Of a stretch of 64,000 bases of DNA, positions 43,287 through 55,678 are shown in pieces. A program made the translations under genes and the position numbers. The DNA is from Liquidambar formosana. Its lineage: Eukaryota > Streptophyta > Magnoliopsida > Saxifragales > Altingiaceae. Location of the stretch: NCBI GenBank assembly GCA_039720395.1, contig CM077831.1:9598333-9662332 (forward strand), read 5' to 3'. Positions within the stretch are counted from its first letter, which is position 1; each line of letters starts with the position of its first letter. The notes beneath the pieces were generated by a model that worked only from the letters and a program-made list of their open reading frames with translations, was not told the DNA's origin and made no database searches.

Positions 43287-46161
43287 GTAAAAACATCGGG
43301 TCGGGTCGGGTCTTCGGGTGTTTTTTCTTTTGGGATCCATGCCCGACCCATACTCGAAATAATTTTAAAATTTATACCCATACCCGACCCGATACCCGAA
43401 AAAATAAAAAAAATCCCCACCCATTCGGGTATGGATCGAGTCGGGACCCTATGGATCGGGGCAAAATTGCCATCCCTAATTGATGGCTAAGAAAAAATTT
43501 GGCTTATAATGGTTCAAGTTGGCTACAAGACCCTCTCTTGATTGGCTCGAATCGGCTCATGATTTTCACTCCATTCTTCCTCATTTGACTTTAATTAGTA
43601 CTAATTTTACTCCTAAAGTTGTTTTAAAAAGTTGAATTTTGAATTAGAAAGCATTTAGTGCAACCCTGTGTGCATACCTACGCTTTGCAGCGATAGTGGT
43701 GCATAACGGTTAACCATCTTTATAAAATCTAACGATGCAACCATGGTTAAGGAGTTTTGCCCTAAAATGTTTAGAAATGTGTTCCTTTTCAAAACACGGT
43801 TGTTTTGGCTTTCGTTTTATCAAAATCGGACTTCGTTTAACCCTTAAAACATTTTTGGAAGGTGTAAGAGAGTAGAATAGGCAACATTAGACTGAGCCCT
43901 CGGGTAATCGCCCAAGGCTAGGTAGCTAGCCTCTTAGTCTTGGACGGCTAGCTGCCCAACCTTGGGTGGTCACCCGAGGAACTCCATCATTTTTTAGGGT
44001 TTTGTGATTTCCTTCCTATTTTGATGTATTTTTTCGCCTCCATAAGTCTTTTCTTGTTATTTTAAGGTATATTTGAGTGCCTTAAACCTCAAGAGAGTCT
44101 CTAATAACCCTTACATCATTATTTAGGGTTTTAATATTGGCTATTGATTTATAAAAGCTGATTCCTATAAATACCTAGCTATGTTCAACCCTATGAGAGG
44201 CACTTTTGATGCACTAGAGACCTAAACCCTAAGAGAGAGAAAGAGTTTTTTGAGAAAGAGAGTTGTGTTTGTAAGAGAGAAGGACAAGGAGGAGTTCTCT
44301 AACCCTATCAAAGGAGGAGGAGTTATCTTCAAGATTCTACAAGAGGTAATGCATCTAACCCTAAAAACTGGAAATTAAGGTTTCTCTTTCTTATGTAAGC
44401 TTTATTACATGCTTTTGTTGTGATTATTGTCATGAGTTATGTTTTTGTTAGTTAATATATATGATATTAATGATAGTTTGAGCATGTTTTGGGGTTGGCT
44501 CATTGGTTATTATGCATAGTTGTGAAATTAGGGTTTTCATTATCCTTATTTCATGTAAATTTTATATAGCATGTTTAGCATAGCTTTATGAGTTGTTGCT
44601 CAACATGGTTGCTTTATATATGTTACATGTAGTTGAATCATGCTAGGTCTGCATTCATGTAATGGATTTTCTAGGATTTTTGGAGGCATTATCCTTTTTA
44701 GAGAGTAAGGTTTTGCATAAGGGAATCGGTAATGTGTTTAAACATGCAATCACTTCTAATATGTTTTAAAGTATATATTTTACGTAGGATATGTTGATAG
44801 AATTTTCATACAGAATGGTTTTTACGTAAAATTATTTTAGGATAATTTTGCTTAAGAAAGTTCGCCGTAAGAAGACCCTTTTTTCATGTTATACATAAAA
44901 TATCATATTTTTGTATTGAGTTTGCTTTGTTTTCAATGCTTAATGATATTATTTGATATTATCATGATTATTATAGGATTTTTACAAAATTTTCATATTT
45001 TTTGTGTATGTAGACTAAGTCTTTGCATGTAAGAACATATTAGGGTTTTTGCTATTCTTTGATTTTTTGTCTTTTGCAACATAATTTGGATAATTTTAGG
45101 TCTTGATATATTCTGCCCAGATTTGATTATTATCATTGTGATGATATTTTGAGCATATAAAGGGTTATCTATGAGCATGGTAATTGCCCTATTGAAAATG
45201 GTTTGGTTATTTTGGAAAATATTACAAATGGAAAGTGAGTTTAGCAAGTGCAAATCCCATAAAAAGTGGGGTGAATGTTTTGGACAAGTTGTTGTAAGTT
45301 GGGCAGGTGCAATTACCCTATAGAAAGTGGGGTGATTATTTTTTACTATTGCAAATAGAAAGTTTGCAAATATAGTAATTGCCTTAAGAAATAGGGTGAT
45401 TATTTGACAAGTTGGCTATTGTGAATTGTAAGTGTGATGGGTATGGAAAATACCCTTTCTTTCCTTATTCTTTCTCTTCTTCCTCCTAGGGTTATTTCCT
45501 AATAGAGGGATATGGTGAATTTTTAGGGTTTCCTTTTATAAGAATTCCTTTTCTAAAAAATTTCCATTTTTATTGAAATACCATATTTTTAAAGATCTTT
45601 TTGAGAACCATTTATCTTCGGAAACTTCCTATATTTTCTTGAAAGGAAACTTAGGGTTTACCATAAGTCACTATTAGGTTATAACCCTATTCTAAACGAA
45701 CTATGTGGACTTGGATTCTTGTACGTTCAATACAAGATACGCAAGCACTCAATTGATGATCAAGTTTGCCCTTGGATACAAAGCATCCTAGATTTTCTTC
45801 TCCCTTTTTCTATTTTCTCTTTTTGTTTCGTTATGTGGATGGATGAATGGATTATATGCATGTTGTCTTGTGATGATAAATGTTGATTTTTATGTGTGCA
45901 AGACTTTAATTTAACCCAATTAAATTAAGAGACCAATAAGGGCGATATGGGTGCCTATAGGCTTGCCTAAAACCTTCCCATATCATAACTTAGCCTCAAA
46001 ATTCACAACCTTTGGTTTTCAAAAGACTTTTTGCCTTTCCATTTTTAAACATGGAGTCACTTCTTTTGGAAAATAAAACATTTTAGGGTTTTCCTCTTTT
46101 CCCTAAAAAATGAGGTGGCAACTCCCTTTTGATTTCATGTGGGCCATTTTCTGGGTTCACA

Positions 46162-46464
46162 CTCGGCAAGGAAGACGAGGGAGGTCGCACTGTATCTCTT
46201 CAACTTGGCACAAAGCCGAGGGAAGTCGCACTACATCTGAATCTCTTCAACACGGCAATGAAGACGGGTGAAGTCGCACTGTAGGTGAATCTTTTCAACA
46301 CGACAATGAAGACGAGTGAAGTCATACTGTATCTGAATCTCTTCAATATGGCAATGAAGATGAGTGAAGTCACACTGTATCTAATAGGTGTCCAAAGCAT
46401 GACATGTGTATGTAAATGTATGTTGAATGATGCATAAAGTACCCTTGCAAAATTGGGTGTCTAC
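46162..46464 (-). repeat. 48-bp minisatellite at the 5' end of an Ogre-like LTR
   Basis: Four to five units of GAAGACGAGTGAAGTCGCAC...TCTTCAACACGGCAAT, 48 bp each in the clean copies. They produce a 16-residue repeat on the minus strand (46200-46400, YSVTSLIFIAILKRFR type) that I do not accept as a gene. The sequence then reads to GGGTGTCTAC near 46464, the LTR end. One or two more units occur before LTR F (41830-41896), so F inserted into this array. Confidence 0.7.
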
Positions 46465-46498
46465 CCACATGGTATTAACCCACTCCGAAATTAGAACT

Positions 46499-47736
46499 TG
46501 TTCAACCAATTAATTGATCTCCAAAATCTTCAAGGCACTAGATAAGTATGAATGTAAGAGGGGGCATAACAGAAAAGTTTAACCTCCAACTTTTCAAAGT
46601 ACAATATGGCTTGTAGAAAGCCAAATAATGATCAAGCAATTGCAAATAAGGTTCAATTGCCTTGATGAAAAGGACTTTAACAAAATTCACCAAATACAGT
46701 GTCTGAGAAACTTATACTTTATTGCTATGAAAATAAACAAAATCACATGAAGTTGAAGTGACTAAATGGACTCGAAGAAACCACAAAATATAACAATTAC
46801 CTCCACAAGGTCAACCGTTGATACACTTCGTTAAAGTTTGCCTTCGAACAGTGACATGAAAAGAGAAGAAGTGATTACAAACTAATGCTACAAAATAATC
46901 TAAAGGTAATTCTACTCCTGAACTAAAATCTAAAGGTACAATGCTTAAAACTTAAAAGGTAAAAAAGAAAAATGAACTGCTAAGAAGCAAATTTGTTTAT
47001 CGATTTGAGGAGGAGGCTTTTGTCTGCCATGGGTCTTGTATTTATAGAACTCCTTTGCTCATAACTGCTACTTTTTGAATCTTCCAATGATTTGCTGCCA
47101 AGTGGTGTAGTTTTCCTTCTTTCCTGGAAGCAAAGAAACTGCCCTGAAAGAAACTGATAGCAGTTATTCTTGTCTGCTTGCTTTCTTTCAAACCAATGAG
47201 ATTATAACACATAAGTCTTGCTGGTTGCAACCCCTTTATTCCTCCACATTCTATGCTTCCTTTACAATCCTGGAAAGAGTTTTGAATTTCACTCCTTAAA
47301 ATTTTGCTGGAGTTTGATAACTGACAGAAAATAGAAGGATAATGGCTTCTGTTTCCTTCTAAAATCTTGCAAATAGACATGTGTTTGATTTTAATTGGTC
47401 CTGTAAACCAATTATTAATGTGTTCAAATCCTAACAAACCTCTTCTTATCAATTCTGAGATTTGAAGTAACTGCCAATGCAATTATGCACATGACTATCT
47501 CTATTTACGACACATTCCCATCCCTAATTGGCCTATTTTTGCTTTTATTCTATTGGACAAACATGATCATGTTCCAAATAAATAGCAAATCTGCTCCTCT
47601 TCCTCATAGCCGTCAATCTTAGTGGGTTTCCCCCACTAATTTGGTTCAGATCCGCCACATGGCTTCATGCCATTGGCTTGTCTTGCACAGCCTTTGTGTT
47701 TGCTGGAAAAGACAGGTGGCCTCTTCTCATTGAACA
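46499..47736 (-). mobile_element. 3' LTR of the 4.1-kb element
   Basis: It pairs with 49396-50614. It is longer near its right end: about 30 bases (47701-47730) are not found in the other LTR. A minus-strand TATA-like TATAAATAC lies near 47038. The ORF at 47042-47482 overlaps this promoter and has a weak counterpart in the other LTR (49878-50129), so it is not treated as a gene. Confidence 0.75.
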
Positions 47737-48383
47737 ATTATTTTTGGTGGTGAACGTACCCCCGCGGCTCTTTGAAAAATGAGAAACGTATTAGTGAAAT
47801 TTTTAGAGAGCCGTAATATCATCTCAATAAATTAATGCCATCATTTGGTACGAAGAGTGCCAAAATATAAGCCTTGAAGAAATTATGATTAGTCAATCTT
47901 ATCCAAGAACAAGGTTCATCCAATTTGGCAGTGGCTGGGATTTCACATCCCAATTTCACGTTAGCCAATTTCACGTTTCTCTTTTTCATTCTTTAATTAG
48001 TTTGATTAACCATCTCTGTTTGTTTTTTAATCCATATGCTCGGGACCAAGATTTTCATGAATATTCATATAATTTCTCTAGCTGCTCATTTTTAACTAAC
48101 TCAAGTCTGAGTCTGAATACTTTGAGCCACTGATTCATAGGCTTCTTGCTCAATTTTCCAGAATTTAATTTCTGGAGCCATTATTTGGCAAAGTATTCAT
48201 TTGAGAATTGCAAAAATAAATGGTACATATACCCTTGAGGATTTAACACACTGGGATTTTCAAGTAACCCTCTCATAGGCCTATTTTTCTTTGAAAAGGC
48301 CATTTGTTGGCCTTATTTCCACCGACCCCCCGAGTTTTGTTTCCTAGTGTGGAAGATGATTAATAATTGCAGGCCTATTAATT
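47737..48383 (-). other. 3' non-coding part of the 4.1-kb element
   Basis: AT-rich sequence between the gag-like frame and the 3' LTR. Short 'GGCCATTTATTGGCC'-like words recur here and in the gag-like frame. No coding region was recognised. Confidence 0.45.
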
Positions 48384-49325
48384 TTAACATAGCCATTTAT
48401 TGGCCTTCACATTGGCAACCCCCCTGTAGAAACAATGAGGAATTATAAAAAAACACTTTAATGGTTTTAGTCCATTCTGTGGTGGTCCAAAACCATTCTC
48501 CTTTACAACCTCATTCCTAAAGTTCATGGCTCTTCTTTGAGAGCCACTATCTTGAAGATTTACAGGTTGTTTGGTAGTCAAAGCATTGCCTTGCAAATTT
48601 ACAGGTTGTGCATTATGTCCTGGAGGATTTAACACCTCCGGATTTCCAAGGATTTCTCTAACAGGGCTATTTGCATGAAGAAAGCCATTTATTGGCCTTC
48701 CTGTGGAACCCCAGAGTTCAAATTCAAACTGTGGTGGTTGGTTCAACTCTACAAGTTTTTTAATCCCATTTTGGCCATTTGTTGGCCCTGGTAATATTGT
48801 CCCTATGTGCTCAAACTCAAACTGTTGATTGGGTTCACTCAACACAAGCCTATTATTTATTTCAGCCTGGCCATTTACTGGCCTAAGATTTGATGTCTCA
48901 ACATGCACTCTCTCAAAAAAAGAAGAATTAAAAAAGGCTCTTACTGGACCACCTTGTGGTGGTCCTACACCATCCTCCCTATTATAATCAATCTTAGGAC
49001 GTGTGGTCCTTTTTTGAGGACCATAGCCCTATTCATTTGCATGGTTCGTGACTGAATGTTGATAATTGGCCATCATGGCCACAACACTTTGTATTTGTTG
49101 GCCAATATTGTCCATTAGCAGCTTGAAACTCTCAGTAACTTGAGCCGCTATCTGTGAAACATCCACCATATTATTCTAGGATTGTGTCTGGCCATCATTA
49201 GTGGCCTGAACCCTTGAATTTTCATCCTGGTTTACATTCTCAGGAACTCCATTAGGGCCAATTTATGGCCTCTCACCATTTTGTTGTAAGGTCTCAAGTT
49301 GACTTGATCTAGTATCTCTAGTCAT
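48384..49325 (-). pseudogene. Gag-like frame with three in-frame stops
   Basis: From the ATG at 49325 (MTRDTRSSQLETLQQNG) one frame runs 313 codons to 48384, broken only by stops after ERP, after GQTQS and after NHANE. The three stops could come from single changes in CAA/CAG-like codons. The middle part (FKLLMDNIGQQIQSVVAMMANYQ) is helical. The C-terminal part is rich in Asn, Gln, Pro and Gly, with repeats of N-G and P-V-N. I see no zinc knuckle and no clear gag domain. Its place directly after the PBS suggests a decayed gag. Confidence 0.55.
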
Positions 49326-49370
49326 GATGAATTTCAATTTTCAGCAATAAAATAACAGACACTCCTTGGC

Positions 49371-49388
49371 ATCCCACTGGGCGTGCCA
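49371..49388 (-). other. Primer-binding site of the 4.1-kb element
   Basis: The minus strand reads TGGCACGCCCAGTGGGAT seven bases after the end of the right LTR. The form is typical of a plant LTR-element PBS, but I do not name the tRNA. Confidence 0.65.
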
Positions 49389-49395
49389 AAAAAGA

Positions 49396-50614
49396 TGTTC
49401 GACTAATTAATTGATCTCCAAAATCTTCAAGGCACTGGAAAAGTATGAATGTAAGAGGAGGCGTGCCAGAAAAGTTTAACCTCCAACTTTTCAAAGTACA
49501 ATATGGCTTGTAAAAAGCCAAATAATGATCAGGTGATTGCAAATAAGGTTCAATTGCCTCAATGAAAAGGACTTTAACAAAATTCGCCAAATAAAGTGTC
49601 TGAGAAACTTGTACTTTTATTGCTATGAAAATAAACAAAATCAAATGAAATTGAAGTGACTACATGGACTCAAAAAAACCACAGAATATAACAATTACCT
49701 TCACAGGGTCAACCATTGATACTATGTTAAAGTTTTTCTTCGAACAGCGAGATGAAAAGAGAAGAAGTGATTACAAAATAATGGCTACAGAATAATCTAA
49801 AGCTAATTCTACTCCTAAACTAAAATCTAAAGGTACAATGCTTAAAACTTAAAGAGGTAAAAATAAAAGATAAATTGCTAAGAAGCAAATTTGTTCGATT
49901 TGAGGCGGAGGCTTTTGTTTGCCATGGGTCTTGTATTTATAGAACTCCTTTCCTCATAACTGCTACTTTTTGAATCTTCCAATGATTTGCTGCCAAATGG
50001 TGTAGTTTTCCTTCTTTCCTGGAAGCAAAGAAACTGCCTTGAAAGAAACTGCATGATAGCAGTTATTCCCTTGCTTTCTTTCAAACCAATGAGATTATGA
50101 CACACAAGTCTTGTTGGTTGCAACCCCATTTTTCCTCCACGTTCTATGCTTCCTTTATAATCCTGGAAAGAGTTTTGAATTTATTTGAATTCAAAACTTC
50201 TTAAAATTCTGCTGGAGTTTGATAACTAACAGAAAATAAAAGGATAATGGCTTCTGTTTCCTTCTAAAATCCTGCAAATAGACGTGTTTGATTTTAATTG
50301 GTCCTGTAAACCAATTATTAACATGTGTTCAAATCCTAACAAACCTCTTCTTATCAATTCTGAGATTTGAAAGATTTGAAATAACTGTCAATGCAATTAT
50401 GCACATTTTTATCTCTATTTGCAACACATGGACATCCCTAATTGGCCTATTTTTGCTTTTATTCTATTGGATAAACATGATCATGTGCCAAATAAATAGC
50501 AAATCTGCTCCTGTTCCTCATAACCGTCAATCTTCATGGGTTTCCCCCACTAATTTGGTTCAGATCCGCCAAATGGCTTCATGCCATTGACTTGTCTTGC
50601 AAAGCCTTTGAACA
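49396..50614 (-). mobile_element. 5' LTR of the 4.1-kb element
   Basis: It pairs with 46499-47736 with scattered differences. Ends are TGTTCGAC and TTTGAACA. A minus-strand TATAAATAC lies near 49935. Confidence 0.75.
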
Positions 50615-50619
50615 GAACT

Positions 50620-51412
50620 TATTCTAAAGTACAGGGTAATATAACCAGAAAAATGTTTTGAGTTAACCACGTGAGTGGACAACTTGCCCCCGTTTCGACT
50701 CAAAATGGCATCCAGATGGGACGAAGCATGGGGATACTAAGGTTTGAATTAACCAGGAAAGAAAATTAAAAAACTCCTGGACTCTACACGTGTAATGATG
50801 TCATGCATTAACCTCATTTCAGAAACCTAGATCCATCTGCCCAACAAGACTTGTAGTTGCCAAAGGGTTTAAACCTATCGGCTTATTTCCGTAGTGTAAG
50901 TTGACGAACCTTGTTTCCTCGTAATGCGTCGACACAACACATGGCGAGGCAAGTTGAGAAGGCATGGATACGAGTCAAAGCCTCTTGTATGGTTAGAGAG
51001 ATTAGCGTAACAAACACATCACTAAAAGGAGAGGGTTTGGGTTACACACTTACACTATGACTAGCCCAGGCGGTAACTCAAACCTTAATTTCCCAAAGCA
51101 GTATGTGCATCGAGAGGGGTAGAGAGGGTTTGGGTTTTAATATTAGTGTTGTTCAAAAATAATAATAAATAATAATAAACTGTTAAGATGTGCGTCCTTC
51201 TTGACTGCTCTTTGCTCAAGACACAAAACTTTTGAACTCACTTTTGTTTTATGGCAAACCACGACCCAAAAGGACTATCTGTATATTCGAGTTCACATTC
51301 CCTAACCAGAGTTGAGACAATGAATTTTAATCAATCAAATGGAAAAGAGCCCTTTCCTCTTTCATAATCTTTTACACTTCAACAACACATTTTCTGCACA
51401 GAAAAATAAGAT
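50620..51412. other. Intergenic sequence, no gene seen
   Basis: Mixed-composition sequence with 'GGTTTGGGTT' words near 51025 and 51126. I found no supported gene, LTR end or repeat. Confidence 0.4.
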
Positions 51413-51650
51413 TCATGAAGATGACATTGACTCCACATCACTATGCGTATTTTCAGGAAGCCTAATTGCTTCTGAGAATATGAAGCTACTGGTTGCACTG
51501 AAGATGGCAGCTATTTGCAGAACTACTGTTTGAGATGCCGCAGTTGTTGGCAGAACAGACACTGGAAGGCGAGGCAGACATTCAGGAAGGAATTCCTTCT
51601 TGTTAAAGGTTGGAGAATATAGCGTTAATACTGCCCGACAAAATATGAAT
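51413..51650 (-). CDS. Candidate 3'-terminal exon of an unidentified cellular gene
   Basis: On the minus strand a polypyrimidine-poor but acceptable acceptor, CAATTTTGCAG, precedes a 238-bp open stretch (one leftover base plus 78 codons) ending at TGA 51413-51415. The codons are balanced, unlike the surrounding AT-rich DNA. The product includes FLPECLPRLPVSVLPTTAAS and ends SDVESMSSS. I do not recognise the family. Upstream exons would lie to the right, but none was found before the MITE at 53042, so a long intron, a distant exon or a captured gene fragment are all possible. Confidence 0.4.
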
Positions 51651-53041
51651 CTGCAAAATTGATAGCAACTTTCACACCAAACAAATCTATGAAATATTTG
51701 GCTTCTAGATGATTCTCTAAGAAACATATAACAACCTAGCATACATACAAATTTAATGCAGAAAAATATATATAAACAAAATACCAGGTTTCTTTGCAGG
51801 TAACTTAAATGTCATTACAAATTTTCTCCATATAATGCAGTTTCTGACAAACTAATCAAATAATTTTTTTTGACTTCATAGAAAGACTGGAAGAGGCTAT
51901 AGAATGAGAATTCAAAGGGCCCCAGCTATTTTAACGGTCATACAGTGCCTAATATAGCAACACGTAAAATGTTCATTAGCATTTGGATGTACTCGTTCCT
52001 TTAATAATAGAGGATAAGAATGAAAGGGACTGAGCTACGTACGTAGATTGTCATAAAATTGTGTCTTACTGAAAATCAAATCTGCATTGCTTAAGTGGAT
52101 TGTCTTCCATATATGGCAAGATACAATAAATTTTATATTATGTAAAAAATGAAACAAATAACAAGTCATGTTCATTTCCATGAGAAATTATGTGTCAGTT
52201 ATTCATTTCTTTGTATCTAACTTTAAAAAAGGGGTACAATTAAATAACATCATAAAATGGCATTTCATTTCATTGCCTGATTAAATCGGCGAAAAATTAT
52301 CTTTTTTCTGATGTTTCACTGTAGAATATAAACGTGTGGTTGCACAACCACATTTTATATTAAAAGCAACCACATGTTAAATTATATGCCCGTAATCACA
52401 TAACTATTGATTACAAAATATATGTGTTCAAACATCTTTTAGGTTCAAAGTTTGAACTAAGAAATTCCAAGATTAACAAATTTCACCTTCAATGGCAAAT
52501 TCTCCATGCTCTTTAAATATTCAAAAAGTAATCCTTTTATTATAGAGGACAATAAATGGAGTCAGAATCTGAGCACTGTAGAGAGAATGATTTCTCTGCA
52601 AAAGAAATCATAAGAGAACCTTTAAATGCCTCATTTTGATCTTATAACCATTAAAACCTTTTTTAACCCTTTTTTTTAACATTCAAAATTAATTTGGTTC
52701 AAAACTTGCCAAAAATTATCAAATTGTGCATGCACTATAATTGTATCTCTTATCACTTATCATAGATTACAGAAAAGATGATATCAGCAATTCAAGATGT
52801 TTTTAAATTTTTTTTTATTATTAAATGCATTGCATGTTATGTATCTTATTGTTGGTCCCAAATATTGACAACTTCGACTGTGTAAGCAGGAAAGGACAAC
52901 AGCAATAAATAAAGTGTGTTAGTTTTCTCCACTCCCTAAACTTTCTGTGTTGATTCAAGTAAATGAGTCCAACTTTTAGAAACTCAATTGAGTAGCCAGG
53001 TCAACTGTAGCAAGTGTACTGGAAAGACAAAAATTCACTTA
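51651..53041. other. AT-rich intergenic or intronic sequence
   Basis: Strongly AT-rich with no supported coding frame. If the exon at 51413-51650 belongs to a real gene, this would be its last intron. Confidence 0.4.
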
Positions 53042-53193
53042 TGGTGCATTTGGATGAGGGATTTGCACGAGGGATTTGGGCTAAAGATGGGATTTCAATC
53101 TCATCAGGTGCTACTGCTCCTGCCATAATTTTGCATTGAAATCCCATCTTAAACCCAAATCTCTCCCGCAAATCCCTCCTTCCAAACACACCA
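53042..53193. mobile_element. MITE, PIF/Harbinger-like (152 bp)
   Basis: Terminal inverted repeats TGGTGCATTTGGATGAGGGA and its inverted partner ending CCAAACACACCA extend for about 40 bases, interrupted by a few mismatches. The flanks are TTA (53039-53041) and CTA (53194-53196), a near match to the TTA/TAA target of PIF/Harbinger. The ORF 53001-53234 is a shadow of this hairpin. Confidence 0.7.
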
Positions 53194-53950
53194 CTATTGA
53201 TTTTATCTTTATCATTATCATCATTATCAAACATTCTATTATAACTGCTATTATTATTATCATACTACTTTTTCCTAAGTAGCCACATCATGAAAACGAA
53301 AACAGACACTTATATCAGTCAACATGTTGACAAGCATTTCTTCGAACAGCTCATGTGAATCAAACACCGATAAATAGATACAAACAAATTCCCACTAATT
53401 CCAAATATATGTATGGGTAGGTAGGTATGTATGCATTGCATGCTTAGTTTCCCTAATCACAAAAGTGTTCTAGACTTCTAGAGTTTCTATGCAGCACAAG
53501 CACACAAAGCACATAGAATACAAACAAAGGGAGAAGAGAAGAGAAAGAAGATAGGAAGAAGAAGAGAAGAGGGGGGAGGGAAGAACCCTAGGCTTTGCAC
53601 CAAAGGTTTTGTTTGGACTTGACACCAAACAATAAAGAAAAACATCAAATTCAATTCATCATAAGCGGTTCTTAAAGAGTTATGGAGCCATTATATAGAA
53701 CTCCATTTAGATCAAAAGTGGTAAACTTGGGCTTCAAGAAACTAGGGCCTCAAGTCTAGGAAATTTAAAAGCAACTATAGTAAAAACCTAACCCCTAAGT
53801 CTAAGAATTCAAATGCAACAATTTATTATTCTAAAATAAAATAACTAGTCTTGGTCTTCAAGTCAATAGGTCAAGACTATCCTTTATGTCCCCATCAACT
53901 CTCCCGGGGTGAGAAAAACTCAACCTCGAGTTTGAGTTTGGATGGAGATA

Positions 53951-54815
53951 CTAAACGTGGCCTTCCCAATTAAACAAATACTTGTAATAAATCAGCCGCT
54001 TCAAAAATTGGTGAAAAATAACAGCTTCAAAGTGCTCAACTTGACATAATATCTTCAATTTACCAAAGAACTCGAGCAAAGGATCACATTTTAGCTCAAA
54101 GTTGTCAATACCAAGGAAATCAATGCTTTGTACCTCGAACAGATCAAACGAATAGGCACCATGATTCTCCTTTGATAAAACTAGACTTCCTTGTTTCAAA
54201 TTTTCTTCCTTAATGATCATAACTTTTGGAGCTTCTATACTCTATTGAAACTCTTGCACAACCACCTCTTCAACTTCCGAATTACTAATGACAACTTCAA
54301 TATCCATATCCAAGTCTTCTATGGTCAGCACATGTTCATGGAATGAATCATCCTCTTGTAGCATAGGTTCGGACACATCAATTACTACTTTCTGATCTTG
54401 AAAATTGGAGCATATGTCCAAAGAAATAGCAGAAGGGACTTGCAAGGTTAGGTTGTTCTCACAGCATTTCAGACCATTGAATGTGAAATGATCAATTTGT
54501 TGTGGCCTCTTGTTTACCCACTCTAAAAAGAATCACTATCTTGATTGCTTTTGTTCTCACTGCGTTTCAAACCATTGAATGTATCGAGATCAATTTGTTG
54601 TAGCCTCCTGTTTACCCACTCAACAAAGAATCAGAATCTTGATTGCATTTGTTCTCACTGCATTTCAAACCATTGAATTTGGCAAAATCTGGCTGCAGTA
54701 TTGTCATGTCTAAATTCTTTAGTTGAGCATCAAGCTTGGCATTCATGTCTTGAAGGAGTTTCATTATGGGTCCATGGTCGGGAATCCCTCTGAGTGGCTT
54801 CCATGACACTAACAT
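53951..54815 (-). pseudogene. Broken coding remnant in the decayed LTR element
   Basis: Three minus-strand pieces (54815-54612, 54445-54242, 54220-53951) read as one degraded coding region just after the PBS-like site at 54839. The first has MKLLQDMNAKLDAQLKNLDM. The second is acidic (DLDMDIEVVISNSEVEEVVV). The third has GAYSFDLFEVQSIDFLG. Between the first two, a ~100-bp segment is duplicated in tandem (about 54450-54660). I do not recognise the protein. Confidence 0.4.
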
Positions 54816-54862
54816 TTAGAACTAAATTGGAGTAATTGGTCCAAACAGTAATCTGATACCAA

Positions 54863-55678
54863 AATCCAGCAGTGGAATAGTGTAATCTGTAATCAAAATA
54901 ACTCTATCCACAGGTAATTCAAGCCAAATCAAGATCAGAACAGCAATAAATCAAATACAGGATAATTTTATCTTCGAAGAGGATAAAAAAATTTGAACGG
55001 AATGCTAATTAATTCGCAGTGGGGATAACTCGAACCTGGATTGGAATAGTCTGAATCAAGATGAGGATAACTCTATCCGAAATTTAGTTCTCAACTAGAA
55101 TAGCTAGTGTCTGTTACCAAACTGTCTAAATCTCTTTATGTTATATAACCCACAATCAATGAGTGTTGAAACTTCTTGATTCTTCTAACACAATAGAGAA
55201 CGAGAGACAGGGAGGGGGGTCTCGACGGTGAGAACTCGACTGCATGTATCAACGACAGTAATCAACAGGCCAGCTAAAATCAATTTACGGCAGAGAAAGC
55301 CAACAAAGATGGTTGATCTTGTGAGCATATCTACTGCTCTTGAAGTTGAAGTTAAGACTAAGACTCAAGAACTTGCATAGGGGGCTTGCATGATGATGTC
55401 TCAACAGCTTGACAGGGCTAGACGACAACTTGCTATTCAAATGCGGAAAATTAGGTCTTCGACTATGGACGACAGAGCGAGATTGATAGCAGTCACTAAG
55501 ATGATGTATTAGGTCAGGTTCAATTGTGGTGTGACACTGGAGGGTTAGGGTTTGCTAAGGTTTGTCTATGTCTTGGGATTTGATGGTGGTCGAGATTAGG
55601 GTTTAACTAATTGTAGCGATGGTGGATGGAGATCGTGATGGATTGACATCAGGAAATCCCAAAGGAGTGTGCGACCTT
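54863..55678. other. Interior of the decayed element, no gene seen
   Basis: No LTR end or coding frame could be supported. The sequence becomes GT/GGTGG-rich towards the T-rich microsatellite. Confidence 0.35.

Larger units (their letters stand above)
42196..43478. mobile_element. Non-autonomous hAT-type transposon (1283 bp)
   Basis: Terminal inverted repeats TAGGGATGGCAAT and ATTGCCATCCCTA are flanked by 8-bp duplications ATTGATAG (42188-42195) and ATTGATGG (43479-43486), seven of eight matching. Subterminal GGGTCGGGTC words occur at both ends, as is common in hAT elements. No transposase-like frame is visible. The interior has a GC-rich GAGGGC-type repeat (43047-43160) and a (TA)n run. Confidence 0.85.
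41897..46161 (+). mobile_element. Tat-type solo LTR F in plus orientation, carrying a hAT element
   Basis: It begins TGTTACACCCCATTTTTG and ends TTCTGGGTTCACA, the Tat LTR ends in the sense direction. Without the hAT element (42196-43478 plus an 8-bp duplication) it is about 2.97 kb. It carries a degraded palindrome cluster (AGGCTAGGTAGCTAGCCT-like near 43916) upstream of a TATA-like CCTATAAATA near 44164. No PBS follows at 46162. The flanks CCTAG and CTCGG do not match well, so a TSD cannot be claimed. Confidence 0.7.
46499..50614 (-). mobile_element. Non-autonomous LTR retrotransposon with gag-like remnant (4.1 kb)
   Basis: Direct repeats at 46499-47736 and 49396-50614 have TGTTC...GAACA ends, and a perfect TSD GAACT flanks the whole unit (46494-46498 and 50615-50619). 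A PBS adjoins the right LTR, so the sense strand is minus. The 1.66-kb interior holds only one broken gag-like frame (48384-49325) and no protease, RT or integrase. Size and content fit a TR-GAG or LARD-like element that would depend on a helper. Confidence 0.8.

Noticed and set aside
41892..46166. TSD for LTR F
   Set aside because: CCTAG and CTCGG match at only two of five positions.
46200..46400. Minus-strand ORF with a 16-residue repeat
   Set aside because: It is produced by the 48-bp minisatellite; there is no start or domain context.
53001..53234. 77-codon minus-strand ORF
   Set aside because: It spans the MITE hairpin and has no coding support.
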